A DNA stretch of 17,903 bases from Candidatus Pelagibacterales bacterium (GCA_002684605.1 NYVM01000061.1:66679-84581), one strand, 5' to 3'; counted from the stretch's first letter, positions 1 to 9,228 are shown. The notes: generated by a model not told the origin, from the sequence alone. Numbers and translations are program-made.

Positions 1-2
1 AT

Positions 3-197
3 AGAGGAAAAGTAATTATCAATGTTGAAGAATTTGATGGAATGCAAGAAGGGGTAATCATTGTTGAAGGCGTATGGCCTAATGAAGCTTTTGTTGGAAA
101 TAATGGTATAAATACTTTAGTAGGATCTGATCCTGTTCCTCCAAATGGAGGGGCGGCATTTCATGATACAGCAGTTTGGATTAAGCCAAGTGACTAA
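3..197 (+). CDS. Molybdopterin-dependent oxidoreductase, C-terminal fragment (partial)
   Basis: Only the last 64 codons are present; the frame is open to the left edge and stops at 195-197. The visible peptide has a beta-rich start (RGKVIINVEEFDG), then EGVWPN, then GINTLVGSDP and NGGAAFHDTAVWI before the stop. A GxNxL segment followed by a GG-A-FHDT-x-V ending resembles the C-terminal MGD-binding domain (molydop_binding) of the DMSO-reductase superfamily, which closes around the pterin cofactor. The substrate cannot be told from this piece; S- or N-oxide reductases and formate-dehydrogenase-like enzymes share the fold. The gene lies 21 nt upstream of msrP, another molybdenum enzyme, on the same strand, so the two are probably cotranscribed. 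The family assignment is motif recall, not an alignment. Confidence 0.68.
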   Translation, partial: RGKVIINVEEFDGMQEGVIIVEGVWPNEAFVGNNGINTLVGSDPVPPNGGAAFHDTAVWIKPSD

Positions 198-218
198 AAA
201 TTTATTTGAGGAAAATAT

Positions 219-1205
219 ATGTTAATAAAAAATAATAAAGAGTGGAATATATATAAAAATATTACTCCTGAAAAAACCTTTTTAAATAGAAGGTTTATAT
301 TAAAAAGTATGGGTTTTGCTGCTATATCTTCAAATATAATGATGCAAAATGCTTTAGCAGTAGAAAAATCTAATCCTAGAAATGATTTATATCCAGTAGA
401 TCAAAATAAAGAGTTTAATACAGAAGAGTTTGATATAAAAGGAGGTGCTAGAAAAATTACTACTGAAAAAGAAGTTACAAGTTATAATAATTATTTTGAA
501 TTTGGTACTACAAAAAATATTAAAAGAGGTTCAAGTAAGCTAATTACAAGTCCTTGGAATATTAGTTTTAAAGGATTAATTGATAATGAATTTGAAATAG
601 ATTTTGATGATTTGCTAAAAAAAGTAAGCTTAGAAGAAAGAGTATATAAATTAAGATGCGTTGAAAGGTGGTCAATGGTGGTTCCTTGGAGTGGTTTTCC
701 ATTAAAATCTATCATAAAAATGGCTCAACCTAAATCTGCTGCAAAATTTTTAGTCATGAAGACTTTTTTAGATCCAGATATTGCAAGAACACAAAAGCAA
801 GACTGGTATCCTTGGCCTTATACAGAAGTGATAACAATTGATGAAGCAATGAATGATCTGACGTTTATTGCTACAGGTGTTTATGGAAAACCTTTGCCAA
901 ATCAAAATGGATCTCCACTAAGATTAGTAGTTCCTTGGAAGTATGGTTTTAAATCTATAAAAGCTATAGTTTCATTTGAATTTGTGTCTGAAAGACCTAA
1001 AACATTTTGGGAGGAACTTCAACCTAAAGAATATGGCTTTTGGGCAAATGTTAACCCAGAAGTTAGTCATCCCCGTTGGAGTCAAGAGCAAGATAAAGAT
1101 ATAGGTACTAATAGAATGTATCCAACGGAAATTTATAACGGTTATGGCAAATGGGTTGCTTCTTTATATAAAGATATGAATAAGTCCGATTTGCTATACA
1201 GGTAA
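219..1205 (+). CDS. msrP: MsrP (YedY) periplasmic methionine-sulfoxide reductase, molybdopterin catalytic subunit
   Basis: 328 aa, close to the family's usual length. MsrP reduces protein-bound methionine sulfoxide in the periplasm using a mononuclear Mo-molybdopterin cofactor. A Tat signal is visible: NRRFILK at residues 23-29, a hydrophobic stretch, and a likely AxA cleavage at ALA 45-47. The roughly 22-residue tail before the twin arginine is normal for this family. The molybdenum ligand is Cys146 in RCVERWSMVVPW (145-156). NGSPLRLVVPWKYGFK (230-245) is the other hallmark block of the sulfite-oxidase fold. The ATG is preceded by GAGGAA (208-213) with 5-nt spacing, which fixes the start. 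In enterobacteria msrP pairs with msrQ, a haem membrane subunit that delivers electrons from the quinone pool; here the next gene is a convergent lysR 4 nt away, so msrQ is absent from this side. Confidence 0.93.
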   Translation: MLIKNNKEWNIYKNITPEKTFLNRRFILKSMGFAAISSNIMMQNALAVEKSNPRNDLYPVDQNKEFNTEEFDIKGGARKITTEKEVTSYNNYFEFGTTKNIKRGSSKLITSPWNISFKGLIDNEFEIDFDDLLKKVSLEERVYKLRCVERWSMVVPWSGFPLKSIIKMAQPKSAAKFLVMKTFLDPDIARTQKQDWYPWPYTEVITIDEAMNDLTFIATGVYGKPLPNQNGSPLRLVVPWKYGFKSIKAIVSFEFVSERPKTFWEELQPKEYGFWANVNPEVSHPRWSQEQDKDIGTNRMYPTEIYNGYGKWVASLYKDMNKSDLLYR

Positions 1206-1209
1206 GTTA

Positions 1210-2100
1210 TTAAAATTCAAAATTTTTAACTTTTTCCAAAATAAAGTCTCTAAAAGCTGTTACTCTTCTAGTAGCTCTTAACTCAGATGGATAAACAAAA
1301 AATGCTTCTATAGGAGGACCTTCTATATCCTGTAGGATTTGTGTGCATGAGCTAATTTCTTTAACCATAACAGTTGGAAGAGCAGCTATACCAATACCAC
1401 TTTCAACAGCTCTTATCATTCCAACAATATTATTTATAGAAAATACGGGTTGAAAATTAGCATCTAGTTTTGAAAGCATGCCAGTCAACCAATTAGTTCC
1501 AGGGAAAGGGATATTAGCGGAATCTCCATAACTAACTATTTTATGATTGAGAAGGTCTTTAACCGAAGTTGGAGAACCATTTTTTTTAATATAATTATGA
1601 GATGCAAATATACCCATATGTCCTGTAAAAAGATGACGTTGAATCAAGTCAGGTTGCCTAGGTGGAGATAACCTAATAGCTATATCTGCTTCTCTCATCC
1701 CAAGATCTAGTTCAGTATCACCAACAATTAATGTAAGAGATATTTCTGGATATTTATCTAAAAATTCATCTATATGTGAAGTTAGCCAAACAGAACCAAA
1801 TGCAACAGTAGTAGTGACTCTCAGCGAGCCTTGAGGTTGTTCTTTATTTGTAGTCAATGAATTCTCTGCAGATGATATTTTTTCAAATACTTCATTTGCA
1901 TATTTTAATAATGTTTCTCCCTGTGCTGTAAGTAATAGTCCTCTTGCATGCCTATGAAATAGCATAATCCCTATTTCTTCCTCGAGTTTTTTTATTTGTC
2001 TACTAGCAGCAGATTGGCTTAAATTGAGTTTTATACCAGCATGTGTGAAGCTTTGCTCTTGCGCGACATATCTGAATATTTTAAGCTTTTCCCAATCCAT
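1210..2100 (-). CDS. LysR-family transcriptional regulator downstream of trxB
   Basis: 296 aa, full length for a LysR-type regulator. The N-terminal winged helix-turn-helix spans about residues 1-60: MDWEKLKIFRYVAQEQSFT, then NLSQSAASRQIKKLE (26-40) as the recognition region, then LFHRHARGLLLTAQGE (47-62). The rest is the periplasmic-binding-protein-like effector domain. Its ligand is unknown. The gene is 8 nt downstream of trxB, and its Shine-Dalgarno AGGA (2107-2110 on the top strand) overlaps the trxB TAG stop, so translation is probably coupled. From memory, a LysR gene of this type lies beside trxB in many alphaproteobacteria. Control of a redox or trxB-linked regulon is a guess from context. 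It converges on msrP with a 4-nt gap. Confidence 0.92.
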   Translation of the reverse strand: MDWEKLKIFRYVAQEQSFTHAGIKLNLSQSAASRQIKKLEEEIGIMLFHRHARGLLLTAQGETLLKYANEVFEKISSAENSLTTNKEQPQGSLRVTTTVAFGSVWLTSHIDEFLDKYPEISLTLIVGDTELDLGMREADIAIRLSPPRQPDLIQRHLFTGHMGIFASHNYIKKNGSPTSVKDLLNHKIVSYGDSANIPFPGTNWLTGMLSKLDANFQPVFSINNIVGMIRAVESGIGIAALPTVMVKEISSCTQILQDIEGPPIEAFFVYPSELRATRRVTAFRDFILEKVKNFEF

Positions 2101-2108
2101 AATTAATC

Positions 2109-3059
2109 CTATAAAGGTTTTGATTTTAATGAAAGAAATTTTTCAGATTCTAATGCTGCCATACAACCATGCCCTGCAGCTGTAACGGCCTGTCTATAAA
2201 TCTTATCTTGTACATCTCCTGCTGCATAAACTCCATCGATATTTGTTTGAGTACTATCACTTTTAGTTAAAATATAATTTTCTTCATCCATATGTAATTG
2301 TTTCAAAAATAATTTAGTATTAGGGTCATGTCCTATTGCAATAAATATACCATCTACATCTAATTTAGTTAATTTAGAATCAATAGTAGATTTTATTATA
2401 GCTTGCTTTACAACTAGGGGAGATTCATCTCCCCTGACTTCTTCTAATGTATGATCCCATATAACAGTAATTTTACTATTATTAAATAATCTATCTTGTA
2501 ATATCTTTTCTGCTCTTAATTTATTTTTTCTATGAATTAGAGTAACTTTAGAGGCAAAATTGGTTAGAAATAAAGCTTCCTCTACAGCAGTATTTCCTCC
2601 ACCAACTACAATTACTTCTTTGTTTTTATAGAAAAAACCATCACACGTCGCACAAGCACTAACTCCAAAACCTCTAAATTTTTTTTCTGTTGGTAAGTTC
2701 AGCCATCTAGCTGAAGCACCAGTAGCTATTATACACGCGTCTGAATAATATTCTTCTCCACTATCTAGTGTATATTTTTTAGGGTTAGAACTTAAGTCAC
2801 ATTTTATAACTGTCCCACTAACTAAAATAGTTCCAACAGATAGAGCTTGTTTCTCCATTTGTTCCATTAGCCATGGACCTTGAACAGTTTCTTCAAAGCC
2901 TGGATAATTATCAACGTCTGTTGTTATGGTAAGTTGTCCTCCAGGTTCTAAACCGCGAATTAAGACAGGACTAAGCCCAGCTCTAGCAGCATAAATTGCT
3001 GCTGTGCAACCTGCAGGACCGGAACCTAAAATTATTAATTTATGATGATTTTTATGCAT
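2109..3059 (-). CDS. trxB: Thioredoxin-disulfide reductase (NADPH, FAD)
   Basis: 316 aa, typical of low-molecular-weight thioredoxin reductases. The cytoplasmic flavoenzyme passes electrons from NADPH through FAD and a redox-active dithiol to thioredoxin. Visible motifs in order: GSGPAG (12-17) for FAD binding, ATGASARWL (112-120), the active-site pair in CATC (136-139), GGGNTA (153-158) and HRKNKLRA (176-183) for NADPH and its 2'-phosphate, and AAGDVQDKIYRQ (279-290) for the isoalloxazine site. All key residues are intact. The start has GTGGA about 8 nt upstream. It sits 16 nt after the ELM1-family gene and 8 nt before lysR, inside the long minus-strand unit. Confidence 0.97.
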   Translation of the reverse strand: MHKNHHKLIILGSGPAGCTAAIYAARAGLSPVLIRGLEPGGQLTITTDVDNYPGFEETVQGPWLMEQMEKQALSVGTILVSGTVIKCDLSSNPKKYTLDSGEEYYSDACIIATGASARWLNLPTEKKFRGFGVSACATCDGFFYKNKEVIVVGGGNTAVEEALFLTNFASKVTLIHRKNKLRAEKILQDRLFNNSKITVIWDHTLEEVRGDESPLVVKQAIIKSTIDSKLTKLDVDGIFIAIGHDPNTKLFLKQLHMDEENYILTKSDSTQTNIDGVYAAGDVQDKIYRQAVTAAGHGCMAALESEKFLSLKSKPL

Positions 3060-3075
3060 ACTAATTTTCCACTTA

Positions 3076-4071
3076 TTAATTTTTTAAATATGTTTTTTTT
3101 ATTATTTTTGCAATATTTTCTGATTCATTTATTGCTTGATACTTTAATTGTTTAATATTTTTTAGATTAGACTTATTTAGATATTGGGCAATTCCTTTTT
3201 TTATTAATAAATTATGAAATAATTTATGTTTTTTAATTGTAATATCATTAGGAGCATATATTAACAAAGGCTTTCCTGTAGCACACACTTCAGAGCAAAT
3301 AGAAACAGAATCACCAGTTACAACAACTATATCAGCATAAGATAAGTAGCCATAATAAGGGTTAGGTTTTTTATGTTTTGGGTCCCAAAATACACTTTGA
3401 ATTTTTAATTTTTTAATTTCATTTTTTATTGTTTCATATGCTTCTTTTGAAGTTCTTCTGCTAGTTGTTATTAAAAGGGAACCTTTATCATTTATAATTT
3501 CTTTTATTTCTATAAATAATTCTTTTATGTGAGTAGCAGTAAGCTTATGAAATTTTGTATCTCCTCCAATAATTACTGTAATTCTTGGGTGGCTTAATTT
3601 ATTAAATTTAGTTTTCCATTTAACCTTAGATTCAGATAGTAATTTTTTATCAATAATGTTCGGTGAGGTTTGAATATTAATAACATTTTTTTTGTTATTA
3701 ATATTATCGTGAATGGGAGTAAAAATTAAATCTAAATCTCTGTAAGGAAAAGCTGGCCACATTACTTGAATATATTTAGAATAATTATTGCTTTCTTTTT
3801 TTATCCACCTACCAATAGGAGCAGATTTTCTACCACATCCAATTATCAACTGAGGCCATGGTGGTTTAAACTGCTTTCTGTCATTAATATTTATATGTTT
3901 AATCGTTTTTTGTAATATTAAATTTGGAAGTTTAGATAATTTATTATAATTAAACTTCTTTGAAGTATTTTTTAACCCTAAAGCTTTTCCTATTCCAAGT
4001 ACTTGAGAACAATTTCCTGGTCTATCATCTAATAGAAGCCATATATTATTTTCATGGTTTTTGTAATCCAT
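3076..4071 (-). CDS. ELM1-like protein (DUF1022, Mito_fiss_Elm1 family), role in bacteria unknown
   Basis: 331 aa. It matches the bacterial relatives of plant ELM1, which recruits a dynamin-related protein to mitochondria; the bacterial role is not established. Signature pieces: WLLLDDRPGNCSQVLGI (11-27), a PPWPQLIIGCGRKSAP core (70-85), IVIGGDTKFH-like sequence at 166-175 (ITVIIGGDTKFH), LLITTSRRTS (199-208), and the C-terminal VVVTGDSVSICSEVCATGKP block (249-268). That last block resembles the donor-binding half of GT-B glycosyltransferases such as MurG, so a nucleotide-sugar or glycan role is possible but is inference. No signal peptide or clear membrane span is seen. Its ATG overlaps the greA stop by one base (TAATG), implying translational coupling with greA. 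Confidence 0.87.
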   Translation of the reverse strand: MDYKNHENNIWLLLDDRPGNCSQVLGIGKALGLKNTSKKFNYNKLSKLPNLILQKTIKHININDRKQFKPPWPQLIIGCGRKSAPIGRWIKKESNNYSKYIQVMWPAFPYRDLDLIFTPIHDNINNKKNVINIQTSPNIIDKKLLSESKVKWKTKFNKLSHPRITVIIGGDTKFHKLTATHIKELFIEIKEIINDKGSLLITTSRRTSKEAYETIKNEIKKLKIQSVFWDPKHKKPNPYYGYLSYADIVVVTGDSVSICSEVCATGKPLLIYAPNDITIKKHKLFHNLLIKKGIAQYLNKSNLKNIKQLKYQAINESENIAKIIKKTYLKN

Positions 4072-4544
4072 TATATATATTGAATATTTAAAATTTCATA
4101 TGAAGTTTTTCCACCAGGAGTATTAACTACGGCAATATCCCCAAGCATTTTGCCCATTAATGAACGAGCAACTGGAGAACTCACAGATATCAGACCTTTT
4201 TCTACATTTGTTTCATCTACTCCAACAATTTTATAAGTAATTTCTTTTTCAGTTTTTTCATCAATTAAATTAATGGTTGCTCCAAAGAGAATTTTATTTG
4301 ATTTAATACTGCTAGTATCTATTACTTCTGCCCTTGTTACCTTATATTCCAGTTCTAGTATCCTTCCTTCTATAAAAGATTGTTGCTCTTTTGCTGCATG
4401 GTATTCAGCATTTTCTGATAGGTCCCCATGCTCTCTAGCTTCTGCTATTGCTTTTATAATATTTGGCCTGTCTTCTGATTTTAGTTTTTTTAACTCTTCT
4501 TCGAGTATAGCATAACTATTTGTAGTCATAGGCACTTTGTCCAT
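4071..4544 (-). CDS. greA: Transcription elongation factor GreA
   Basis: 157 aa, the standard length. GreA enters the RNA polymerase secondary channel and stimulates cleavage of backtracked transcripts, rescuing stalled complexes. The N-terminal antiparallel coiled coil (about 8-78) carries the tip motif [14 protein letters not shown] (40-53), including the acidic residues D41 and E44 that help place catalytic magnesium. The C-terminal FKBP-like domain ends with [10 protein letters not shown] and [11 protein letters not shown]. The ATG at 4544 has GAGG at 4554-4557 with 9-nt spacing, which favours it over the internal Met6. The gene is 64 nt downstream of carB, the largest gap in the minus-strand unit, so greA may also have its own promoter there. 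Its stop overlaps the next start by one base. Confidence 0.97.
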   Translation of the reverse strand: MDKVPMTTNSYAILEEELKKLKSEDRPNIIKAIAEAREHGDLSENAEYHAAKEQQSFIEGRILELEYKVTRAEVIDTSSIKSNKILFGATINLIDEKTEKEITYKIVGVDETNVEKGLISVSSPVARSLMGKMLGDIAVVNTPGGKTSYEILNIQYI

Positions 4545-4608
4545 AAACTTAATCCTCTTTATTAAACATAATATTTTAAATATACACTATATTCTCATAT
4601 TAATAAAT

Positions 4609-7600
4609 CTAATAAGATTGAATAGATTTTACTGTCAATTCATCTTTATTTATAGATACTATTGCTTCAGTTGCAGCTTTACTTCCAGCAATTGTGGTGT
4701 AATATGGTATATGTGCAGATAGTGCTGCTCTTCTTAAGGAGAAACTTTCTTCAATGGATTGTTCTCCCTCTGTTGTATTAAATATTATATGAACAAGTCC
4801 ATCTTTTATAGCATCAACTAGATGTGGCCTGCCTTCACTAACTTTATTAATTTTTTTTACTTTAATATCATTTTTTTCAAGATATTTAAAAGTACCTTTT
4901 GTTGCAATGATATTAAAGCCTAAATCTATAAGCTTTTTGCATAATATTAATATTTTATTTTTATCTGTATCTTTAATTGAAATAAAAAGTGTCCCTGATT
5001 TAGGTAAATTAGCTCCTACTGCCATCTGAGATTTTGCAAAAGCTTCTCCAAAGGTTTGAGCTAATCCCATAGCTTCACCCGTTGATTTCATTTCTGGTCC
5101 TAAAAGAGAATCTACCCCGGGAAATCTAGCAAAAGGAAAGACAGCTTCTTTTACTGAGATTATTTTTGTCTTATTCCATGGTTTGATCTTAAAAGTAGAT
5201 AGTTTTTCTCCTGCCATAACTCTTGCTGCAATCCCAGCGAATTGATTTCCAGTTGCTTTTGCTACAAAGGGTATCGTTCTACTTGCTCTTGGGTTAACTT
5301 CAAGAATAAATATTTGAGGTTTTTTTGTTTCTATGTCTTTGATTGCAAATTGAATATTCATTAACCCTACTACATTAAGCGCTTTAGATAATGTTTTAGA
5401 CTGAAGTTCTATTTCTTTAATTACTGTCTTTGGTAGACTATGAGGGGGAATAGTACAGGCGGAATCACCGGAATGGACACCGGCTTCTTCTATATGTTCC
5501 ATAATGCCTGCAACTATTGAAGTATTTTTGTCTGCAATTACATCAACATCTACTTCTATTGCATCAGATAAAAATCTGTCAATTAATATAGGGTTAGCTC
5601 CAAATAAAGTAACTATACTATTTATATATTGGCTTAATGATTCTTCATTATGAATAATTTTCATAGCTCTTCCACCTAGAACATAAGAGGGACGAACTAA
5701 TACAGGGTAACCAATTTTTTTTGCTATTATTACAGCTTCTTTTGAAGATTTGCATATTCCATTTGGTGGTTGTTTTAACTTAAGTTTCTGTAAAAGTTTT
5801 TGGAATCTATTCCTATCTTCCGCTAAATCTATCATATCAGGAGAAGTTCCAATTATAGGAATGTTTTCTGCAGAAAGTGCTTTAGCTAGCTTTAATGGAG
5901 TTTGTCCTCCATATTGAACTATACACCCTTTTAATTTTCCTTTTGTAATTTCTTTTTTTATTATTTCTAAAACATCTTCTTCTGTTAATGGTTCAAAATA
6001 CAACCTATCCGAAGTGTCATAATCAGTAGATACTGTTTCAGGATTACAATTAATCATAATAGTTTCATAATTTTTGGCTGATAATGAATAAGCAGCATGA
6101 ACACAACAGTAATCAAATTCTATGCCTTGGCCTATTCTGTTAGGGCCTCCTCCTAAAATAATAATTTTTTCTCTATTAGAAACTTCTGTTTCATCAGTTA
6201 TATCATCTTTATTTTTATAGGTTTCTTCATAGGTTGAATATAAATAAGGAGTTTTAGATTCAAACTCACCAGCACAGCTATCAATCTTTTTAAAACTAGG
6301 CCTAACATTATATTTTACTCTTAAATTTTTTATTCGTTCAGGTTTTATATTAAGTAATTCTGCTATTCTAATATCAGAAAAACCTTTAGATTTAATAAAT
6401 TGAAGTTCTTCAAAACTATTGGGTGCTCCAGAAGCTTTAATAGAGTTTTCTATATCAATAATTTCTTTTATTTGTTCTAAAAACCAGGGATCTATTTTTG
6501 AATGTTCGTGAACTTCTTCTATTGAGAAATCTTCTCTAAAGGCTTGTGCAACATAAAGAATTCTTTCTGGACATGGCCTTGTTATCGCCGCAGATATAGA
6601 TGATCTGTCTCCTCCTTTTTTATACCCTGGTATTTTTATATTATTAAAACCATCTAAATCTGTTTCTATGGACCTTAAAGCTTTTTGAAAAGACTCTTGA
6701 AAAGTTCTGCCAATAGCCATTGTTTCTCCAACAGACTTCATTGCCGAAGTTAACGTATTATCAGATCCTTGAAATTTTTCAAAAGCAAAACGGGGTATTT
6801 TAGTAACTATATAATCTAAAGCAGGTTCAAATGATGCAGGAGTTGTTTTTGTTATATCATTTTGTATCTCATTTAATGTGTAACCCACTGACAATCTTGC
6901 AGCAACTTTTGCAATTGGAAAACCTGTTGCTTTTGAGGCTAGTGCAGAAGACCTAGAGACTCTCGGGTTCATTTCTATTACTACCATTCTACCATCAATT
7001 GGATTTACAGCAAATTGAACATTAGAACCTCCAGTTTCTACTCCTATTTCTCTTAAAATGTCTATAGAAGCATTTCTCATCATTTGGTATTCTTTATCCG
7101 TTAAAGTGACAGCCGGAGCGATAGTGATTGAATCTCCAGTATGTATCCCCATAGGATCTATATTTTCAATAGAACAAATTATTATAACATTATCTGCTTT
7201 GTCTCTCACTACTTCCATTTCATATTCTTTCCAACCAATAATAGATTCTTCAATTAAGACTGAATTGACTGGGGACGCATCTAATCCGGTAGTAATTATT
7301 GAATCAAATTCATCTTTATTATAAGCAATTCCTCCTCCGGTTCCGCCAAGCGTAAATGAGGGTCTAATAATAAGAGGAAGTCCTATTTCTTTTAACGCTT
7401 TATCTGCTTCCTTTTTGTTTTCTGCTAGAACTCCTTTAGGAGTAGTTAATCCAATTTTTTTCATAGCAGTTTTAAAGAGCTCTCTATCTTCTGCTTTTTT
7501 TATAGCTTCTAATGAAGCCCCTATGAGCTCGACATTATATTTCCTCAGTATCCCTGATTCTGCTAAATTCATTGCTACATTAAGAGCAGTTTGACCTCCC

Positions 7601-7869
7601 ATTGTCGGTAAAAGTGCATCAGGCTTTTCTTTTATAATAATTTTTGTCACCATTTCTGGAGTAATTGGTTCAATATATGTGGCATCTGCAAAATCTGGAT
7701 CTGTCATTATTGTAGCAGGATTGGAGTTAATTAGAACAACTCTATATCCCTCTTCTCTTAAAACTTTACAAGCCTGAGATCCTGAGTAATCAAATTCACA
7801 AGCTTGGCCAATCACAATAGGTCCTGCACCAATTATTAGAATAGATTTAATATCATTACGTTTAGGCAT
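4609..7869 (-). CDS. carB: Carbamoyl-phosphate synthase large subunit
   Basis: 1086 aa, full length for a glutamine-dependent CPSase large chain. It makes carbamoyl phosphate from bicarbonate, ammonia supplied by CarA, and two ATP, feeding arginine and pyrimidine synthesis. Two homologous ATP-grasp halves are visible. The first has GAGPIVIGQ (14-22), [12 protein letters not shown] (169-180) and [10 protein letters not shown] (299-308). The second has [15 protein letters not shown] (573-587), [15 protein letters not shown] (609-623), [11 protein letters not shown] (726-736) and EVNPRASRT (857-865). The C-terminal MGS-like allosteric domain covers about 955-1086. It carries the effector site in the E. 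coli enzyme, but I cannot judge its specificity here. A somewhat longer low-complexity linker lies near 535-567. The gene starts 3 nt after carA, so the two are cotranscribed. Confidence 0.98.
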   Translation of the reverse strand: MPKRNDIKSILIIGAGPIVIGQACEFDYSGSQACKVLREEGYRVVLINSNPATIMTDPDFADATYIEPITPEMVTKIIIKEKPDALLPTMGGQTALNVAMNLAESGILRKYNVELIGASLEAIKKAEDRELFKTAMKKIGLTTPKGVLAENKKEADKALKEIGLPLIIRPSFTLGGTGGGIAYNKDEFDSIITTGLDASPVNSVLIEESIIGWKEYEMEVVRDKADNVIIICSIENIDPMGIHTGDSITIAPAVTLTDKEYQMMRNASIDILREIGVETGGSNVQFAVNPIDGRMVVIEMNPRVSRSSALASKATGFPIAKVAARLSVGYTLNEIQNDITKTTPASFEPALDYIVTKIPRFAFEKFQGSDNTLTSAMKSVGETMAIGRTFQESFQKALRSIETDLDGFNNIKIPGYKKGGDRSSISAAITRPCPERILYVAQAFREDFSIEEVHEHSKIDPWFLEQIKEIIDIENSIKASGAPNSFEELQFIKSKGFSDIRIAELLNIKPERIKNLRVKYNVRPSFKKIDSCAGEFESKTPYLYSTYEETYKNKDDITDETEVSNREKIIILGGGPNRIGQGIEFDYCCVHAAYSLSAKNYETIMINCNPETVSTDYDTSDRLYFEPLTEEDVLEIIKKEITKGKLKGCIVQYGGQTPLKLAKALSAENIPIIGTSPDMIDLAEDRNRFQKLLQKLKLKQPPNGICKSSKEAVIIAKKIGYPVLVRPSYVLGGRAMKIIHNEESLSQYINSIVTLFGANPILIDRFLSDAIEVDVDVIADKNTSIVAGIMEHIEEAGVHSGDSACTIPPHSLPKTVIKEIELQSKTLSKALNVVGLMNIQFAIKDIETKKPQIFILEVNPRASRTIPFVAKATGNQFAGIAARVMAGEKLSTFKIKPWNKTKIISVKEAVFPFARFPGVDSLLGPEMKSTGEAMGLAQTFGEAFAKSQMAVGANLPKSGTLFISIKDTDKNKILILCKKLIDLGFNIIATKGTFKYLEKNDIKVKKINKVSEGRPHLVDAIKDGLVHIIFNTTEGEQSIEESFSLRRAALSAHIPYYTTIAGSKAATEAIVSINKDELTVKSIQSY

Positions 7870-7872
7870 ATT

Positions 7873-9084
7873 TTACGTCTTTACTTTATTAATTTCATTA
7901 TAAAATTTATCAAAGAAGCTATAAGTATCATGTGGGCCTGGTGATGCTTCAGGATGATATTGAACAGAATATATAGGTTTATTTTTTACCTTTAGACCTT
8001 CTACTACTCCATCGAATAAGGAAGAGTATGTTTCAACAACATTCTTAGGTATACTGCTTCTTTTTACTACAAAGCCATGGTTTTGACTTGTAATTTCTAC
8101 TTTTTTATCTTTATTGGACTGAACGGGTTGGTTAGCTCCTCTGTGACCTGTTTGCATTTTTTCAGTTTTTGCACCTAAAGCTAATGCTATTAGTTGATGC
8201 CCTAAACATATTCCATATATTGGAATATTAACTTTAAATAATTTATTCAATAGATTATTTGTAATCTTACTAGTTGCCATGGGGTCTCCTGGTCCATTAG
8301 ATAAAAATATCCCATCTGGTTTAAGCTTTACTATATCTTCATAAGAAGTATTTAGAGGTATAACAGTAATTTTAAAGTTTCTATCAGCTAACATTCTTAA
8401 TATATTTTGCTTAACTCCAAAATCTATTACTACAATATGTTTTTTTGGTGAATTTTTATACTTATGAGTATTGATGTGAAAATAATTTTTATTATGATAA
8501 CTTTTTTCTTTCCATTTATATAATTTTTTGCAGCTAACTTTAGAAGCAAGGTCTGCTCCTTTTAGTCCTGGCCATTCTTTTATACTCGAGATTAACTCAA
8601 TTATCTTTTTATCAGTTATTTTTTCATTTACAATTATTCCATTTATAGACCCTTTATTTCTAACAAGAGATGTAATAGTTCTTGTATCTATCCCTTGGAT
8701 ACCAACTATATTTTTTTTAATTAACCAATTATTTAAGTCTAAGTCAGACCTAAAATTTGAGGGGCTTGTTATATTAGCTTTAATAATAACTCCTTTAGCC
8801 ACAGGCGTTTCTGATTCGTTATCTATAATGTTTGTTCCGGTATTGCCAATATGAGGAAATGTGAAATTAATTATTTGATCTGCATAGGATGGATCAGTAA
8901 TTATTTCTTGGTAACCAGTCATAGCTGTATTAAAACATACTTCTCCAATTGCTTTTCCTTTAGCTCCAATTCCATGCCCCCAATATATGTTTCCATTCTC
9001 TAATATAAGTAAAGCATTTTTTTTAATAATAAATTCTTTCAAGGGTATGGTTTTGGCGGATTTCATTTTTTTAAAATAGTCCAT
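7873..9084 (-). CDS. carA: Carbamoyl-phosphate synthase small (glutamine amidotransferase) subunit
   Basis: 403 aa. CarA hydrolyses glutamine and channels ammonia to CarB. The N-terminal CPSase small-chain domain shows LENGNIYWG (28-36), GEVCFNTAMTGYQEIITDPSY (47-67) and GIDTR (131-135). The C-terminal class I amidotransferase has LSNGPGDP (261-268), the nucleophile Cys293 in GICLGHQ (291-297), and the His377/Glu379 pair in YHPEA. The catalytic triad is intact. Neither the first ATG nor Met7 has a convincing Shine-Dalgarno, so the start could be MDYFKK or MKSAKT; the longer form is given. It is the first gene of the minus-strand unit and is divergent from yqeY across 151 nt. Confidence 0.97.
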   Translation of the reverse strand: MDYFKKMKSAKTIPLKEFIIKKNALLILENGNIYWGHGIGAKGKAIGEVCFNTAMTGYQEIITDPSYADQIINFTFPHIGNTGTNIIDNESETPVAKGVIIKANITSPSNFRSDLDLNNWLIKKNIVGIQGIDTRTITSLVRNKGSINGIIVNEKITDKKIIELISSIKEWPGLKGADLASKVSCKKLYKWKEKSYHNKNYFHINTHKYKNSPKKHIVVIDFGVKQNILRMLADRNFKITVIPLNTSYEDIVKLKPDGIFLSNGPGDPMATSKITNNLLNKLFKVNIPIYGICLGHQLIALALGAKTEKMQTGHRGANQPVQSNKDKKVEITSQNHGFVVKRSSIPKNVVETYSSLFDGVVEGLKVKNKPIYSVQYHPEASPGPHDTYSFFDKFYNEINKVKT

Positions 9085-9130
9085 AATTTTAGTTTATATA
9101 AATTTTTTTATTTTTCTCTCTTGGAAAATT

Positions 9131-9159
9131 ACACTAATCAAATAGCAGATCTTGGTCAA
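9131..9159 (-). promoter_or_regulatory. Possible carAB promoter
   Basis: On the minus strand TTGACC (9159 down to 9154) matches the -35 consensus well. Seventeen bases further is TAGTGT (9136 down to 9131), a weak -10 that keeps only the outer T, A and T. Transcription would start near 9124, leaving a leader of roughly 40 nt before the carA ATG. The -35 is the main evidence. The weak -10 is tolerable for alphaproteobacterial promoters but keeps confidence low. Confidence 0.33.
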
Positions 9160-9162
9160 GAT
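9149..9162. promoter_or_regulatory. 14-bp dyad over the carA -35, possible operator
   Basis: ATCTTG-GT-CAAGAT is a perfect inverted repeat with 6-bp arms and a 2-bp centre, in the carA/yqeY intergenic region. It contains the putative carA -35. Short dyads are common by chance in AT-rich DNA, but this one includes G and C and sits at a promoter, so a repressor or activator site is possible. It does not match an operator I recognise. Confidence 0.28.
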
Positions 9163-9194
9163 AAGTAATAATAAATATTTAAATTTTTTATAAA

Positions 9195-9200
9195 TATAAT
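9195..9200 (+). promoter_or_regulatory. Possible -10 element for yqeY-dnaG
   Basis: A perfect TATAAT lies 35 nt upstream of the yqeY TTG start, in the carA/yqeY spacer. No good -35 is found 16-18 nt upstream (the sequence there is only A and T). In such AT-rich DNA a chance match is quite possible, so this is only a candidate. Confidence 0.3.
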
Positions 9201-9224
9201 ATAGTATAAGATTATTAATTAATT

Positions 9225-9228
9225 AAGG
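9225..9228 (+). promoter_or_regulatory. Shine-Dalgarno fixing a TTG start for yqeY
   Basis: AAGG lies 7 nt upstream of the TTG at 9236, a standard distance. There is no in-frame ATG nearby that would keep the conserved LRNEFKNDL start of the protein, so the SD position decides for TTG. Confidence 0.6.

Noticed and set aside
1211..1230. AAAATT-CAA-AATTTT hairpin at the msrP/lysR junction as a terminator
   Set aside because: Only six A-T pairs, overlapping the lysR coding end; too weak and expected by chance in this composition.
4273..4515. Open frame on the plus strand across greA (80 aa)
   Set aside because: It is the antisense of an intact, well-conserved greA and its peptide has no recognisable features; a codon-bias shadow.
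4537..4722. 61-aa frame on the plus strand across the greA/carB gap
   Set aside because: It overlaps the carB C-terminus and greA start in antisense and consists of Ile, Tyr, Phe and Asn typical of translated AT-rich DNA.
8528..8854. 108-aa hydrophobic open frame on the plus strand inside carA
   Set aside because: It lies entirely antisense to carA; hydrophobicity arises from reversing Asn/Lys/Asp-rich codons in AT-rich DNA. No Shine-Dalgarno or family match.
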